A stretch of DNA of 64,000 nucleotides, taken from positions 2,597,224 through 2,661,223 of the forward strand of contig OZ022584.1 in NCBI GenBank assembly GCA_963669155.1. The letters are read 5' to 3'. Position 1 is the stretch's first letter; the number at the start of each line of letters is the position of its first letter. Below are positions 31,338-43,864 of the stretch, piece by piece. A model generated the notes under the pieces. That model had not been told where the DNA came from, searched no databases, and saw nothing but the letters and a program-made list of their open reading frames with translations. Source of the DNA: Arbacia lixula. Lineage: Eukaryota > Echinodermata > Echinoidea > Arbacioida > Arbaciidae. The translations under genes and the position numbers were made by a program.

Positions 31338-34300
31338 GAATAGACAATGTAGGAGAATATCACTACGCTTCATTCGTGAAGCGATCATGGAGGATTGAGT
31401 GAACCGAATGTTCATTTTTGTCACAGAATTTTAGAGAAGAAGCCCAATTTTGTGGAGGAACAAACCAACGACGATGGATCTCATTTTAAACGCTGGTTAT
31501 GGTGTCGGATCAATGGAAGATTGTGTGCATGTTCATGAACTACTTGGATCGGGGGCGTGAGATGTGGGCATCAGGGGTTCTTTGTTTTCTCTGTTGCTAG
31601 GTTACACAGAGTTCGTTCAGTCCCGCCCACTTTGTTTGAAGTGGAAGGGTTCCTCTCGTGGCAATTTGCACTTCAGAATTCAAAGATGCACCGTTAACAG
31701 ATTTCTGGAATCTTCACCACAGGATGCGAAAGTTAATTCATCCAAGATTTCTCAAAAACTCAGTTCACACTGTTCTACCTATGGTCAGAGAGGGCAGCAG
31801 ACAGAAACGACACTTTACAACTATCAAAGAAATAGCAGATGAGATTGTGTTTCCTCATGTTGTCATCCACAGCAAGCCATACTTAGAGATTCAACGTGTG
31901 TGCGTGCATGTGTGTGTATTTTCATACATCCATACTTCCAGGTAAAGGAGATATATATATACCTGTCTGTAGATAGCAGTATACCTCATACACCTCATGC
32001 AATGGCATCTCAAAAATATATTTTAAGACACCTATTCCCTATAGCAGAATACTTTTAGGCATTGGAGCTCATTTCTGGTTTTAGCTCTTGTTTCATTGGA
32101 ACCAAGCATCCTTCTCCCTCTTCAACAAATGATGTGAGATGAACTCAACACGCACGATTCAAACTGAAATTTATACATGTACAAGATTATTTGCATCATA
32201 CAGGGGAAAGTCTGACATTGTAGAGTCTTTGTTGTATTAACTGTTACATCACAGGCACTGTGATGAGAGAGAGAGAGAGAGACAATCTGGAAACATTGTC
32301 GCTAAGAAAACTTTCAACATCATCTTTTTGTTTCTCTATGAATGGAGCTATAATGTTGGTATCTTGAGCCTGTCTCTCACTACTAGTCAAAGGTGTAGGC
32401 CAAGAGAAATCACATTTCACGAGATTCTCAATGTTTTGGAATGACCAAGGGCTTGGTTTGAATTACAGCCTTAAATTATCAGAAAACAAAATCACAAATT
32501 TTGGGTTCAAGATTGGGAATGATAAGGCGCGTGGTTTAAATTTCACCTCTTAAGTATAAAAAAGGTCAGGATATCAATAGGTAGTGATATGTAAAAAGAA
32601 CATGAAATTTTGGCAGAGCTGCATCAGGAAAGCTGAGTAACGTATTCAAGGCACAAATCAGTTGATGACATGCAATATCTTGTCAGCTCAGATAGAAGAT
32701 GTGTGCAACAAAAACAAACAAAAGATCATACACGTATGTATTGTATGTCTGCCAAGGCTCTCACATGTTTCTTTGTTGGGTAAAATAAAGAACACAAAAA
32801 ACCCACATCAATATATTTAGCAGCGTACATTTATGTGCCAAATATCACACAATAACGGATACAAATTGGGCCTTACTGAGTCCACTAATCCGTTTTTAAC
32901 CTGTGCAAAATCAATTCCACTCAGAGCTGAGGTGTTTGTCACATCATTCATATCTGTGGAACAAACTTTTCCCAAGTTTGTTGCTGACACAGGGGGTCAA
33001 AAAACGTAAGCCAATGTGTTCTGTCCTTGGTATGGATGTTGTAAATCTGTGGATATGCTCCAAAGTCAATTACTTATCCATATTCTGATTTTCCCTCTGA
33101 ATGATGAAGTACGTACTTGCAGCATGAGATATGATTCTCTCACACCATATGAAGTATCTTGGTGCAAACCATATACCTGAGGTGTTAAGTTTGACTGTTT
33201 GAGGAAATCTTTATCGTGAGTGAAAAGGAAGAGTTTTCCACCTCGGTTCTTTGTATAGCCGTGTACACGAGTACATAATTCCCTTGTGAATGGAAGAGGG
33301 GATAATCGCCGAGAGGAAAAATAGCAGATTCCTCTCGGCTAACTTGGGAGTATATTCCATAGCACCCGCGATTCGGACACAATTGTGGGAAAATATGTGA
33401 TTATGGAGCATGGAGATTTTCTTGATTGATTTTCATATTTAATTTTGTTATCTTCTCTCTGGCAGTATTAAAGATCTATAGCTTTTTCTTATCACTAGTC
33501 GTACATGTACATTGCACGTTGTCTCAAATACTATTACATGGACATATGTTGAAACTTTTTTGTAAGTGGTAATCGAGAATATATGAAGATTTGCCTTATA
33601 ATTCTATGTTTGTCTCTTTTTCAGTGTTGTACATCATGTCATGTCAGTAATTTTGTAAGTTTTTAGAATGATGAATCCTTTATGAACGAGAATCCTTGTT
33701 GAAGCACAAGTTTGCTCCATGTGGGAAGTGTAATTGTGTGGCCTGATTGTACATTCTCTCTCTGAAGACAGAGATATATATTTCATGTAGATACTGTTTC
33801 GTGGAGCCAGGGCCCCGTCTCATAAAGAGTTGTGATTAATCTGAACCGATCGCAAGTCTAATCCCCTATCTATTATGTACAGAGATACATTTGATATCAA
33901 TTGCAAGTCTAGTTGCAATCAATCTCAATTCTTTATAAAGACGGAGCTCAGGTTTTCCACCAGTCTTGACTTCAAGTGTCACACACACCGTGAGCAAACT
34001 TTATATACATGTACAATGAAATGCCATCCAACGCTGCACTTAGTGTGCACACATGGCTTACTCACTGCCTTGTGCAGGTCGCTGCTGTTGGGCCAATACC
34101 AGTGCCCTGACTTGTAAAGAGTTGCGATTGATCTGATTCAATCGCAAATCCAATTCCCTATCTCTAATGTGCAGAACTTCAAATGGAATCGTAATGCATA
34201 CAAATTGAATGGCACTAGGTGAACCTAAATGTTGCCTCTTCATCAGAGTTAAATCTCTCTCTTTTGTTTAATAAGTGTTTAAATATATCAGCCAGTATGG

Positions 34301-35640
34301 AACACTCTTAAATAACACATGTGGAAAGTTATGGGTGGAATAAAATAGTAGTTGACGTTGATTCACAAGGTGACATTGAGGTAGCTCACAGTTAGATAGC
34401 TGACTACTCAATAGCAGTCTACTACTTACTTACTTACGAGTTACTGTGTTTTTCCTTGTGGGGCACCGAAACAGAATGTGTAAACTTTCCCTGAATCTTC
34501 CCGTCCTAATAATGAATGATATGGGAATAATTCCCCAGAACATTCTCCCTTGGTTACAATCAGAGATGATAGATTCAAGAAAGAATAAAATGATGGAAAC
34601 TTTCATAGCAATGAACATTTCTAGACCATATTTCTGGCATTGGCTGATGTCATCATTTCATATATACAGGGTCCAACTGTACTAGCAAGCCATATTTATA
34701 CAAGATAGAGAGGATTATTACCCCCCTCCCCCTTTCTATTTGACCCTCTTGGAATAAACCATTCTTACTACCAATACCTGTTGAAATGAATACACAAACT
34801 GCTTCATTCCATTCATACCCGTGTGTGGAAGCTCTAAAACCTATCAATTGAATTGTATTTATTCCTTTTGTGTTTTAAGAAGGTGTTGGTCTTTTCCGTC
34901 CCAATATTATACATTTTTATATATTGACGATCACCTTCCCAGGCCCCCCCAACCATGTATTTGAGTATCAATAGATGATCATCAATCAGGGCTAACAATC
35001 CCCAGGTTTAAAGCACACATTAACAGCCTGATTGTCCCCAAAATCTAAACTCCTCTGGTAGATTTTGTACAAGCAAAGAACATTTCTGATCGAGACGCTA
35101 TCCTGAAAATATAACCAGCCTGGCATAAACGAGTGTATATTCTGTTTTAAAGAAAAAATTGAGACATACTGTACACATCAGCAATGAGTAGAGATTGTAA
35201 TAACTGTCATTGGTATTGGTATTAGCATCAACACTAGCCTGGGTCACTTTGTGAAATCAGCCCACAGATTGACTGTGTGTCTATGTGTGTGTGTGAGTGT
35301 TTCATGTTACACTTGTACTTGATTTTCATGGTTACTTAACTTACTTCCACTTTTTCCACTGAAATGTGTTGCAAAATGGATAATATCTCAGTTGTCTTGT
35401 GTAGTTATATGTCCTTCATATTCTTACCCCATCATATACTGTATATGTCTGGATGGTCTACACATACAATTGCTGCGTTTTCTCCCCTATTACCTCACTC
35501 TATATGATCCATGTAGCACTGTTTTACCCATAATACATCTTGCGTGGCTTTTGTGTCAAATGTATCTCGTGTATATGTGGATATCAAAAGTTTAAACATT
35601 GTTGTACATGACAAAATAAAAATGAATTTTATAATCATTA
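31338..35640 (+). other. BTRC: Probable BTRC 3' untranslated region and downstream sequence
   Basis: No coding exon recognised. AATAAA motifs at 32784-32789 and 35615-35620 are possible polyadenylation signals; the second follows an AT-rich, TGTA-containing stretch typical of a long 3' UTR. Vertebrate BTRC transcripts also have multi-kilobase 3' UTRs. The actual end cannot be set from sequence alone. Two ATTGAT/ATCAAT-family copies lie at 33810-33955 and 34095-34235. Confidence 0.4.
33810..33955. repeat. ATTGAT/ATCAAT dispersed family, copy at 33810
   Basis: Begins GGGCCCCGTCTCATAAAGAG and ends TTCTTTATAAAGACGGAGCT in inverted sense, with TCTATTATGTACAGAGATAC in the middle. Similar copies: 34095-34235, 36598-36735 and a longer relative at 39345-39640. 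Confidence 0.6.
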
Positions 35641-36597
35641 GTCAATTTCTGGATTATGTAGGTATCATTATTGCAAAATATGTGGTTGTAAGTGTCATAA
35701 ACATAATAGTGTTTGAGTGGAAATTATCACTGTGATTTTATAACTTGGTAAGTGATGTAAATTGGATATCCATGTTATTTTACACTGGACGGACGAACTG
35801 AAAGACATGATATAACATAAGTGATCAGAACATATAACACAAGGATGTTAATTTGATGTTTTATTGAATAGACAGTCACATGGTTCTTTTCTAGTTGAAC
35901 GTGCACAGTGCACCAAGCAAATATTGCATGAGGGTTTTTTCTCAAATGGCCAGCTTTGAGAAGAACTAGAGAATTGTTTGCATACATTGGTTAGTTCTGT
36001 TACTTGCATCCAGCAACCTGTAGCATTGATTCAGTATTTTGCTCTTTGTATGTTCTTCCCACATGAAATCTGCCCAGGCTTACTGCGTGCTCTATGTTCC
36101 TCCAATTTCGATGTGGTCGAAAGAAATGAAAATCTTTTTATGCCAAAGAGGCAGGGCTAAATTCTGTCAAAATGTTTTTTGGAAGTTACAGGTGTAAAAA
36201 TTGATTGCCTATCTTACTTTTCTTAAATTATTACAAGGTTTAAGTAAATCTCTCGCCGTCAGTAGACCTACAAAATGTAATTCCTTTGCTTATGTTTACA
36301 CTAAAAACACTTTTAATCGCACTGAACTCTACAGCCATTACTGACGAGATATTTTCAACAAGAGAGTGCTTTTACATCAATTTCTGGACTGTAGATGTGT
36401 ACTGTATGTAAGAGGAGTTGACATCAAAGGCTTATTATATTTCTTTGGGATCGAGTCTGAAATATCTACTGCCACAAACCTTACATTTTGGACAAATTGT
36501 CAAATCCTGCATTGTGTACATATAAAATGAATATATATATGATTGTAACTGACATGAAGTGTGCGTGTAGGATGGAATCATGGAGTGAAGAGACCTG

Positions 36598-36735
36598 GAC
36601 CCCTGTCTTATAAAGTGTTGTGATTGATAAGAATCGATCATAAGTCCATTCCCCTATCTCTAATGTACAGTTATGATTGATATCAATCGCAAGTCAAGTT
36701 GCAATCAATCACAATCCTTTATACAACAGAGCCCT
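36598..36735. repeat. ATTGAT/ATCAAT dispersed family, copy at 36598
   Basis: ACCCCTGTCTTATAAAGTGT to CAATCCTTTATACAACAGAG with inner GATTGATATCAATCGCAAG. About 138 bp. Confidence 0.6.
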
Positions 36736-37817
36736 GATGACATTGGGAGAGGAACATTATAGGACGAGGACCAGATATCATTTGGTTTTGAGCACAATTT
36801 AAAGGGCGAATGTAGATTTATTCCTTTTTTTTAAATAAGTGTTTTATGTTTCTCTGTGTTTTGTGTACATACTGTTATCACTCATTCACCATGACAATGG
36901 TCACTTTGCATTTCTATTTGGAGAATTGTCATGTTGGATATTTGTGTGTGAAAATGTTAAATTCAAGTTGAAACAATGAAGGCTTTTTCATCTGTGTGGT
37001 GAGAGAGGGGGAAAAAAGATATTGTAGACAATAATTCCAATTTTAGAAATTGCCTGCAGTCGACATAACAAATGTACACGTAGGTATTTTGTAGGAAGAT
37101 AGGAAAGAATTTGGGCTGGGCATTGGGATGGTCCAATATCATAAGAAGTACTCGCTCATAAAGAATATAGAGATTCCTTCTTTCATGAAGAACACACTTA
37201 ATATTTGTTCTCTTCTTATTTTTATGTTGTGAGATATTAAAGTACCAGTAGTATTAAATATTCATTTTCATGAGCTGAAAGCTAGACTGTGATTTTGTTG
37301 ATACGGTGTAGTTCATTTATTCTTGCAGATCAACTCTTTTTCTTGTTTTAGAATAAATCTAAGGACTTCTCTGTGTGAAGTTGAGAACAAGATTTGATAT
37401 TTCACTTGCCCGTTTTCAAACCTAGTCTCCACTTTCTAAATAACTCTTTAGTTAGCATCTTTTTACAACCCGATTGTAGATTATTAAAATATAGTTATGC
37501 TTGTAGGTAATCGAGTATGGACATGAATTTATAGAAAATGTTTTTAATGAAATAAATGGAATATATGTTGTAATCGTGGTGAAGGAAAGGTTCTTTCCAA
37601 TCACCATTCTCCTTATCTTCTTTCAATACCCTTTCTTCTCCAAATGATTTCTTTGCAGAGCTACGATGTATTTGCTTTTGTATGATATGAAAGCCGACAG
37701 AAAAAGAAATAAAATCTTCAATGCATTTGCAAGATATGTAAAATTGATCTGACATTATGACTGATTATGTTCGTGTTGGATCAGAATAATTTTTCCTATC
37801 TTCTTTCTTCCGTTTTT

Positions 37818-39100
37818 TGTCTCGCCTGGACAAAGTTCGGCAGAGACCTAGGGTGGTATTCCAGAAGTTATCCTAAGTTTTCTCCTAAGTTTTCTCCTTA
37901 AGTCCCCGAGTTAGAAGGTGCCTAAGAGAGCAAGAAATTGGTATTCCAGAATGTCCTCTTAGGACTCTCAATGCAAATTAGGGAGGGTTTGACCCCACCC
38001 AGTGTGCATTTATTAGCCGATGGAGGAAATCACAATCACAGCATCTCATCAGAGCCCCCCCCCCCCCCCCCCCCCCCCACCTAGGATTGATCCTGACATT
38101 GTGGTCGCGCAACTATGTGCAGGCACATCAATCATGTCAGCGCACATCTGCAAATAAATGCTGCTCTTTTTTATTGCATGTGTTATGAATGGATAAGACA
38201 GGGGGAGGCTCTCGTAAGTTTCTCTTATGTTTTCTCTTAAATCCCCTCTTATGCGCATTTTTGAATACCAATCCTCCTAACTTTATGATTTGCATAAATT
38301 TGCATAAAGATAGGAGAAAACTTAGGAGAAATCTTAGGAGTGGAGTTAGGAGAAAAGTTAAGATCATTCTGGAATACCACTTAGGAGAATCTTAGACTTG
38401 GGATAAGATTTCTCCTAAGTTAGCATTTAAGATCGTTCTGGAATACCACCCCTACATGTAGTAATCACTTTTTATGTTGGTCTGTTGTTTAACTTGCTCT
38501 CATTTCTTTATTTCTGCATCAAATGTGATCACACTTTGTACAAATGATCCTTGTGTGTCATGTGTCTTCATGAGGATGATGGGGTTAAATGTCATCTAGG
38601 GGTCACAAGGTCAAATGATAGGCCGTGTGCATCATTTTTCTCAAAGTTTTTGTTTGACTTGCTCTCATTTCTTTATTTCTACATCAACTGTGATCACACT
38701 GGGTACAAATGATCCTTGGGTAATACCACATGTGTCTTCATGAGGCTCATGGGGTCAAAGGTCATCTAGAGGTCAAAAGGTCAAATAATATGAGGCCATG
38801 TCCATCATTTTTCAAAGTTTTTTTCTGAACTAAAGGACTTTTCTTTATTTCAGGTCAGAATCAAACTTGGCACAGATGTTCAGGGGCTTGTTCTTAAAGT
38901 TTTGGTTTAACTTCCTCTCATTTTTTGTTATTTCTGCATCAATTGTGTTCATACTTGGTACAAATGATAATTGGGTAATACCTCGTGTGTGATGAAGATG
39001 ATGAGGTCAAAGGCCATCTCGGCACCATTTTAAATATTTGAAAACTTAGCACTGTTTATCGATTGCGAAATGAGGCAAGACTTGTGGTTCGCGTCTCCCT
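37818..39100. mobile_element. GTCTCGCCT-ended element, copy 1, interrupted by a nested element
   Basis: Left end TTGTCTCGCCTGGACAAAG and right end AATGAGGCAAGACTTGTGG. The interior has three related units carrying TCTCATTTCTTTATTTCTGC and TACAAATGATCC (near 38500, 38670 and 38910). The uninterrupted relative at 53989-54288 is shorter. Confidence 0.6.
37851..38451. mobile_element. PIF/Harbinger-like non-autonomous element with CTA target duplication
   Basis: 601 bp with ends GGGTGGTATTCCAGAA and TTCTGGAATACCACCC as inverted repeats, internally repeated CTTAGGAGAAAACTTAGGAG-type segments, and CTA immediately on both sides. The copy at 53989 reads GACCTAGTAATCAC across the same point, i.e. the empty site. 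The 3-bp duplication suggests PIF/Harbinger. A poly-C run (38047-38078) lies inside. Confidence 0.8.
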
Positions 39101-39344
39101 CCTGCTCTTCTTCTGTTACCACTCTAACCTCTTCACAAATTAAACATTTTAACGAACATGAAAAAGCTGAAGTGATTAGAGCAAGATAACTTGTAACAAC
39201 TGGGAGCAATATCTCTTTGCTTTTGGCATGTGGATCTACTGGAAGGAAATTTAAATTCCCATTTGTTATGATACACAACAACATGTACATCGCTGAGAGC
39301 AATTCTTGATCTTATTGACAAATACAATGACATAACTCGGCCCT

Positions 39345-39640
39345 GTACCACAAAGACTAAGTTGCAATTGATGGCAACATTGTAATCACTTGCAACTATC
39401 TGTATCACAAAACCACTACCGCAATCTATTGCAAGTTCTAGCCAATGTATAGATACTTTTGAAATAGATTGTGTAGTTATGATCGATCCATACAGTCTAT
39501 GATCAATATCCACTGCATGTGACAATCAACTACTATTTTAACTTCTTGGAATATACATTTATGACTGATACCAATCATACAATCAATAGATGGGTTGTAT
39601 GATTGATCTATTGCTCATGCCTCCTTGTGATATTGGGCCC
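39345..39640. repeat. ATTGAT/ATCAAT dispersed family, longer relative
   Basis: Starts GGCCCTGTACCACAAAGACT and ends TGATATTGGGCCCT in inverted sense, rich in TTGCAATTGATGGCAAC and GATTGATC palindromes. Confidence 0.45.
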
Positions 39641-40884
39641 TAGTCACGCCATCCACTAGCTTTCTCACACATATTTCAATCATCCACACATAATAAAAAT
39701 ATGCCATGAAGTATCCTAATACATTTATATTGATTTATTCCAGTATGCTGCAAGTACAATCTATTTCCTAAACACTACACAGATCAACATTCCAGTTTTA
39801 AAGGGGACCTCCGAGCAGTACAAAACGAATGCTTCGTTGTTTTGGTACAAGAATTCAATATCAACCATCTTGTTGAGAGGTCTCCTCTGTTTCTGTAATT
39901 AGAGAAAAATGCAATTAATTGAAACATCGCACGGAAAATCGGCTATCTCGATGTTCCGCACTTCCATTTGTTTTGCACGTCCGCTACATACACATATGTT
40001 ATAGCGATCTATCGCTCAGCGGAAACGATAGTAAGTATTGCTTCGATGGAACTCTCATGCTATAATGTGTACACACGCAGCTCGCGTGATTTGGTTTGGT
40101 GCATAGACACTGTATTACAGACAATGCCTGCTCAGTGTGGAGCCCCCCTTTGTGAATCCAGTGGTGTCGCTGTTCAGGTTTCCAACCTCTGATTGGCAAA
40201 TTTACGAGAGTTGGTTTTAATAATTGCTTTGTCGAATGCGAACAATGCGGCCGGCTGGGCTCTCCCCGCCCTAAGGAAATGTCTACGTACCATACGGCAT
40301 GAACACAAACAGTCATTGAGATTTTCTTTGCCGGCTGCGGTCGATTAGAGTATGGTGAGGTGGTATCGTTATTGGACAGAACTATTGCACTGTGATATTA
40401 AAAATTCTTTCTACTTTGCTAGGGAATCACTCAGGATCTTAAACTTGTTTTGTATGTTAATTTTAGATCTTTGATATTAGATATTTATATTTTTGCCCAG
40501 TGGTACCCTTTAAACTCTGCATCCTTTCACATGCATTGTATAACTTTTGCAGACAAACTCAAATTCTGCTTAGCATTGCCTTGCCTGAACCATATGTACA
40601 ACATATAGGTCATGTTTGTGCAATATTATTAACACAACAGTGACACAAATCACATACAGCATAACAAACGTACTGGTACTACGATGTAGTTTGCCTCTCC
40701 TACTCAGCTTCTGTTTCAAATGCAAAATGAAGTTGAGGTTATCCATGTAATCTTAAGTTTGTCCTCATACTAATTCTTATCACAAGAGCTATCACATTAA
40801 AGTTTGAAAAGCAATACTTTCAGAATATATCAAATCAGAGAAAGGAGCATTGAGAGACACATTTTTCTTCTCAATCCGGACACC

Positions 40885-40955
40885 TAGTGGTGTTCACCTA
40901 GCGATGTACACCTAGCGGTAACGTCACTGTCTGGAGAGCACTATATAGTTCAAAT
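40885..40955 (+). repeat. tRNA-like fragment (SINE head candidate)
   Basis: AGCGGTAACGTCACTGTCTG followed by a box-B-like AGTTCAAATCCCA. Related in layout to 20688-20840; too degenerate for a tRNA gene. Confidence 0.3.
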
Positions 40956-41631
40956 CCCAGATGCTTGATCTCCCTCACCTGCTATGTAGTCATGACAACA
41001 CTCCATTCATTTGAATGACAATAGACATATTTTAGGGCCATTTCTTTTTCTTCCAACTGAGTAAAGCCAGTATACTGTCTTTTAGAAAGTAATACATGTA
41101 TTATCAGTAACAGTAAATTTACCAAATAACTCACAATTTCATAAATTAACATTTCCATATCTTCACTGATGAGCACAGTCAGCACACACAAAAAAAATAA
41201 CTTTAAATTTTACCTTCTCTATTTCAGTCTTGGGTAGGAGTTTTGGTAATATCCTCTCGACTCTCAAAACTTTGTTTTGTACCACAACCTCCAACCAATG
41301 AAAAGATTATATCCTCAAGCAGATTAATTTTCATGATAAGATTTGAATTTTATTTGGATGTACTGATATTAAGAACTTGCTTTATATCTTTCAAACACCA
41401 ATACTTTTTCCCCATTCTTTCATCTTCTTTCTATTCATGCACTGTACAGCCAAGCATTGTCGTTCTGTATAACAAAATCCATATATACATTCATTGCTGT
41501 AACATAACAGCAAACAGCGGTGTTACAGTAGAAATACAACTTTTATGCAAAGACAAGGTTGCTTTCTCAACAACAAAAAAAGCTAATATAAAATGTGCCC
41601 TGAAAGATTTGAATTCAAAAGGTACCCTTAA

Positions 41632-42087
41632 CCCTATATAGCCCGGCTATTTTGAATTCGCATAGCCCAGGGGGGTTTAAAAAAATGGCAATATCAACTT
41701 TTTTCTTATTTTATCTTTTTTTTAATTTCTTATGTATTTCTTTGTTTTTTTTACTTAATGTTTTTCATTGTTTTTTCGATGGAAATTGTTGGCAACATTA
41801 TTTCAGTCATAAATGACATGAAATCTATCATTTTTCATCAGTAGAAATAAAAATAATGATACATTTATGAATTTTGGCTAGATACTGAATTTGCATTGGA
41901 TTTGTACATGAAATCACGTTTTTGAGCAATTTTTGGTCTGACATGCACGTACAAAATGTTACGGACCCCCTTGTCACAAATTTGGACTTAAAAGTTGCGT
42001 GAGACTTGAAGGAAAAAAAGTTATGAAACGTCGCGGCGCGATCTTTTCGCGTTACAAATTTATCTAGGCCCCCCTGGCTAGATAGGG
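41632..42087. mobile_element. piggyBac-like non-autonomous element flanked by TTAA
   Basis: TTAA on both sides of a 456-bp element with ends CCCTATATAGCCCGGC and GGCTAGATAGGG in inverted orientation. The TTAA target and a CCCT start match piggyBac-type elements. No ORF; interior AT-rich with a CG-containing GTCGCGGCGCGATC block. Confidence 0.75.
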
Positions 42088-42254
42088 TTAATAGGGAAAC
42101 TACTTGAAAATGCTGTAATGCCCAGTAACAATCAAATCTGGGAATTCAGGAGCAATTTGAAGTAAGTTTACCTCTTCTGAAAGAACCTATACAGTCTAAC
42201 CTGTCTGTAAAAACAGACCACTCAACTTGACTCCCAACAGTTTGCATGTAATAG

Positions 42255-42400
42255 ACCATTTTCGTAATGTATTCATAACTTGTCCCCTAACTGCGTAGTA
42301 ATTTTTGTGATTTAGTTTCAATTGGTGGAATGCACACTGAGTCCTACTAGTTGTTGCTACTGGGAAAAAACCTCGGACAAGCTTGGGGTTACCATCATTA
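42255..42400. repeat. Dispersed TGCGTAGTAA / GAATCCA repeat family, copy 3
   Basis: ATTCATAACTTGTCCC, ACTGCGTAGTAAT, AGTTTCAATTGGTGGAATGC and CACTGAGTCC are shared with 1988-2200. Confidence 0.5.
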
Positions 42401-43656
42401 ACGCATTGTGTGGATGATGTGCATACAATCTAAATACATAATGGAAAATTATCTCTTCCACAAGTCTATCAAGACCATCTGTCCATAAGATAGCTTTCAT
42501 CTGTTTCCCGAGGTACGATCTTAACACAGGTTTGACTGTTTAACAGGAGGGGCGCTCTTTGAAATTGAACTCTTACAGATTCCATGTCAAACAACACATA
42601 TATGGTGCAAATCATCTTTGTGTGAGCTTATAATTCTACTCGCCTTGCAAATATGTAATACCAACTTTTGAGTTTGCCTTATGCAGGCAATTTCTTCAAT
42701 TAGAAAGTTACGTACCTGTTTCTGAGTTTCTCAGTTCTGTAATCACTTCCAATCCAAGCTTTTGTTATCTAGGCTACTTTTTTGCATTCACATTCATCAG
42801 AGCAGTGACCTTTTTCCTTATCAGATTCTAGACACCTACATTGTAATATCATTTCAGTCAGCAACATTTACATTAAATTGAAATATCTCAGCTATATAGA
42901 AAGATTAACATACAATTTCAGCACATATATTCATTACAATGATGTGTTTGGATGAGGCAGGAGACAACACATTATCACATATCCATTAGCCAGTAAACTA
43001 TGAATGAAATCTTTCCAAGATTTCTTCCTCTTGCCAAATGTTGGTCTCAATAGTCATTGTGGTTCAAAAACTAAGATTAAACCACAAGATGTACAGAGGT
43101 CTTATCCTAGCATTTATCATGCTCTTTCATGGGACATGCCAATTTTTTGTTGTACTATTACATGTACCGATACTATTACATGTCTTACACACCTGCCTTA
43201 ACTCTGTTCTTCAAGACTCAAGAGAAGGACAAATCTCAGAGAAAATTACTTCCCCCTCTCTCATGGAATCATAGCTTCCATCCTTGGAATGATTCTTGTA
43301 TCTAACCCTTTTGCACAATGAGTACACTCCATTCTGAGACAGGGGTATCCAACTTCAGAGGGACATTATACAAGAAGCTAAACATCCCTGCTCTGTCCTA
43401 TCAATCAAAAAGTCCTTGCTACTTCTGGGAGCCTCTCCATCTCTGAAACAAACTATGGATCAATTCTCTCTGGAATCAGAGATTCACTGCTTGTTCCTAA
43501 GCAACTTCGCGCAAGAGAGGGAACCATCCCTGCTCTCTATAATGCGTCCATCCTCTCTACCTCCGGGAATGATTCACTTACTGTCAAAAGCATATTGTAC
43601 AATGTAAACAAAGTTCAACTTAAGACTATTCCATGCCGTGGGATAGGGGGTTGCCA

Positions 43657-43761
43657 CTATGCTTGCTCCTGAGGGGTGCCAAACCTGAGTGAGAGGGAAC
43701 GCTTGATGTACTCCCAATACTTTTGTCGAATGGAATCCACCTGGATCAGAACATTGCAGAG
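43657..43761 (-). CDS. FNTA: FNTA exon 7 (stop codon)
   Basis: Acceptor ccatAG, then 34 codons and [23 protein letters not shown], then [14 protein letters not shown]. It matches human [20 protein letters not shown]. A long CT tract on the transcript (43800-43883) precedes the acceptor. Confidence 0.93.
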   Translation of the reverse strand, partial: LCNVLIQVDSIRQKYWEYIKRSLSLRFGTPQEQA

Positions 43762-43833
43762 CTATGGAGAACAAATAGAGGACAGAATGATGGGCAAGAG
43801 AGAAAGAGAGAGAGAGAGAGAGAGAAGAGCAAT

Positions 43834-43864
<31 letters not shown>

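Larger units (their letters stand above)
35641..43656. other. Convergent intergenic region between BTRC and FNTA
   Basis: Repeat-rich with no recognised gene. It contains ATTGAT/ATCAAT-family copies (36598-36735, 39345-39640), the GTCTCGCCT-ended element with a nested insertion (37818-39100), an unclassified CpG-containing stretch beginning AAAGGGGACCTCCGA (39798-40380), a tRNA-like fragment (40885-40955) and a TTAA-flanked element (41632-42087). Part near 43000-43656 may be FNTA 3' UTR; I saw no nearby AATAAA on the minus strand. Confidence 0.5.

Noticed and set aside
38137-38395. Overlapping ORFs of 68-76 aa
   Set aside because: They lie inside the PIF/Harbinger-like non-autonomous element and its internal repeats; no domain.
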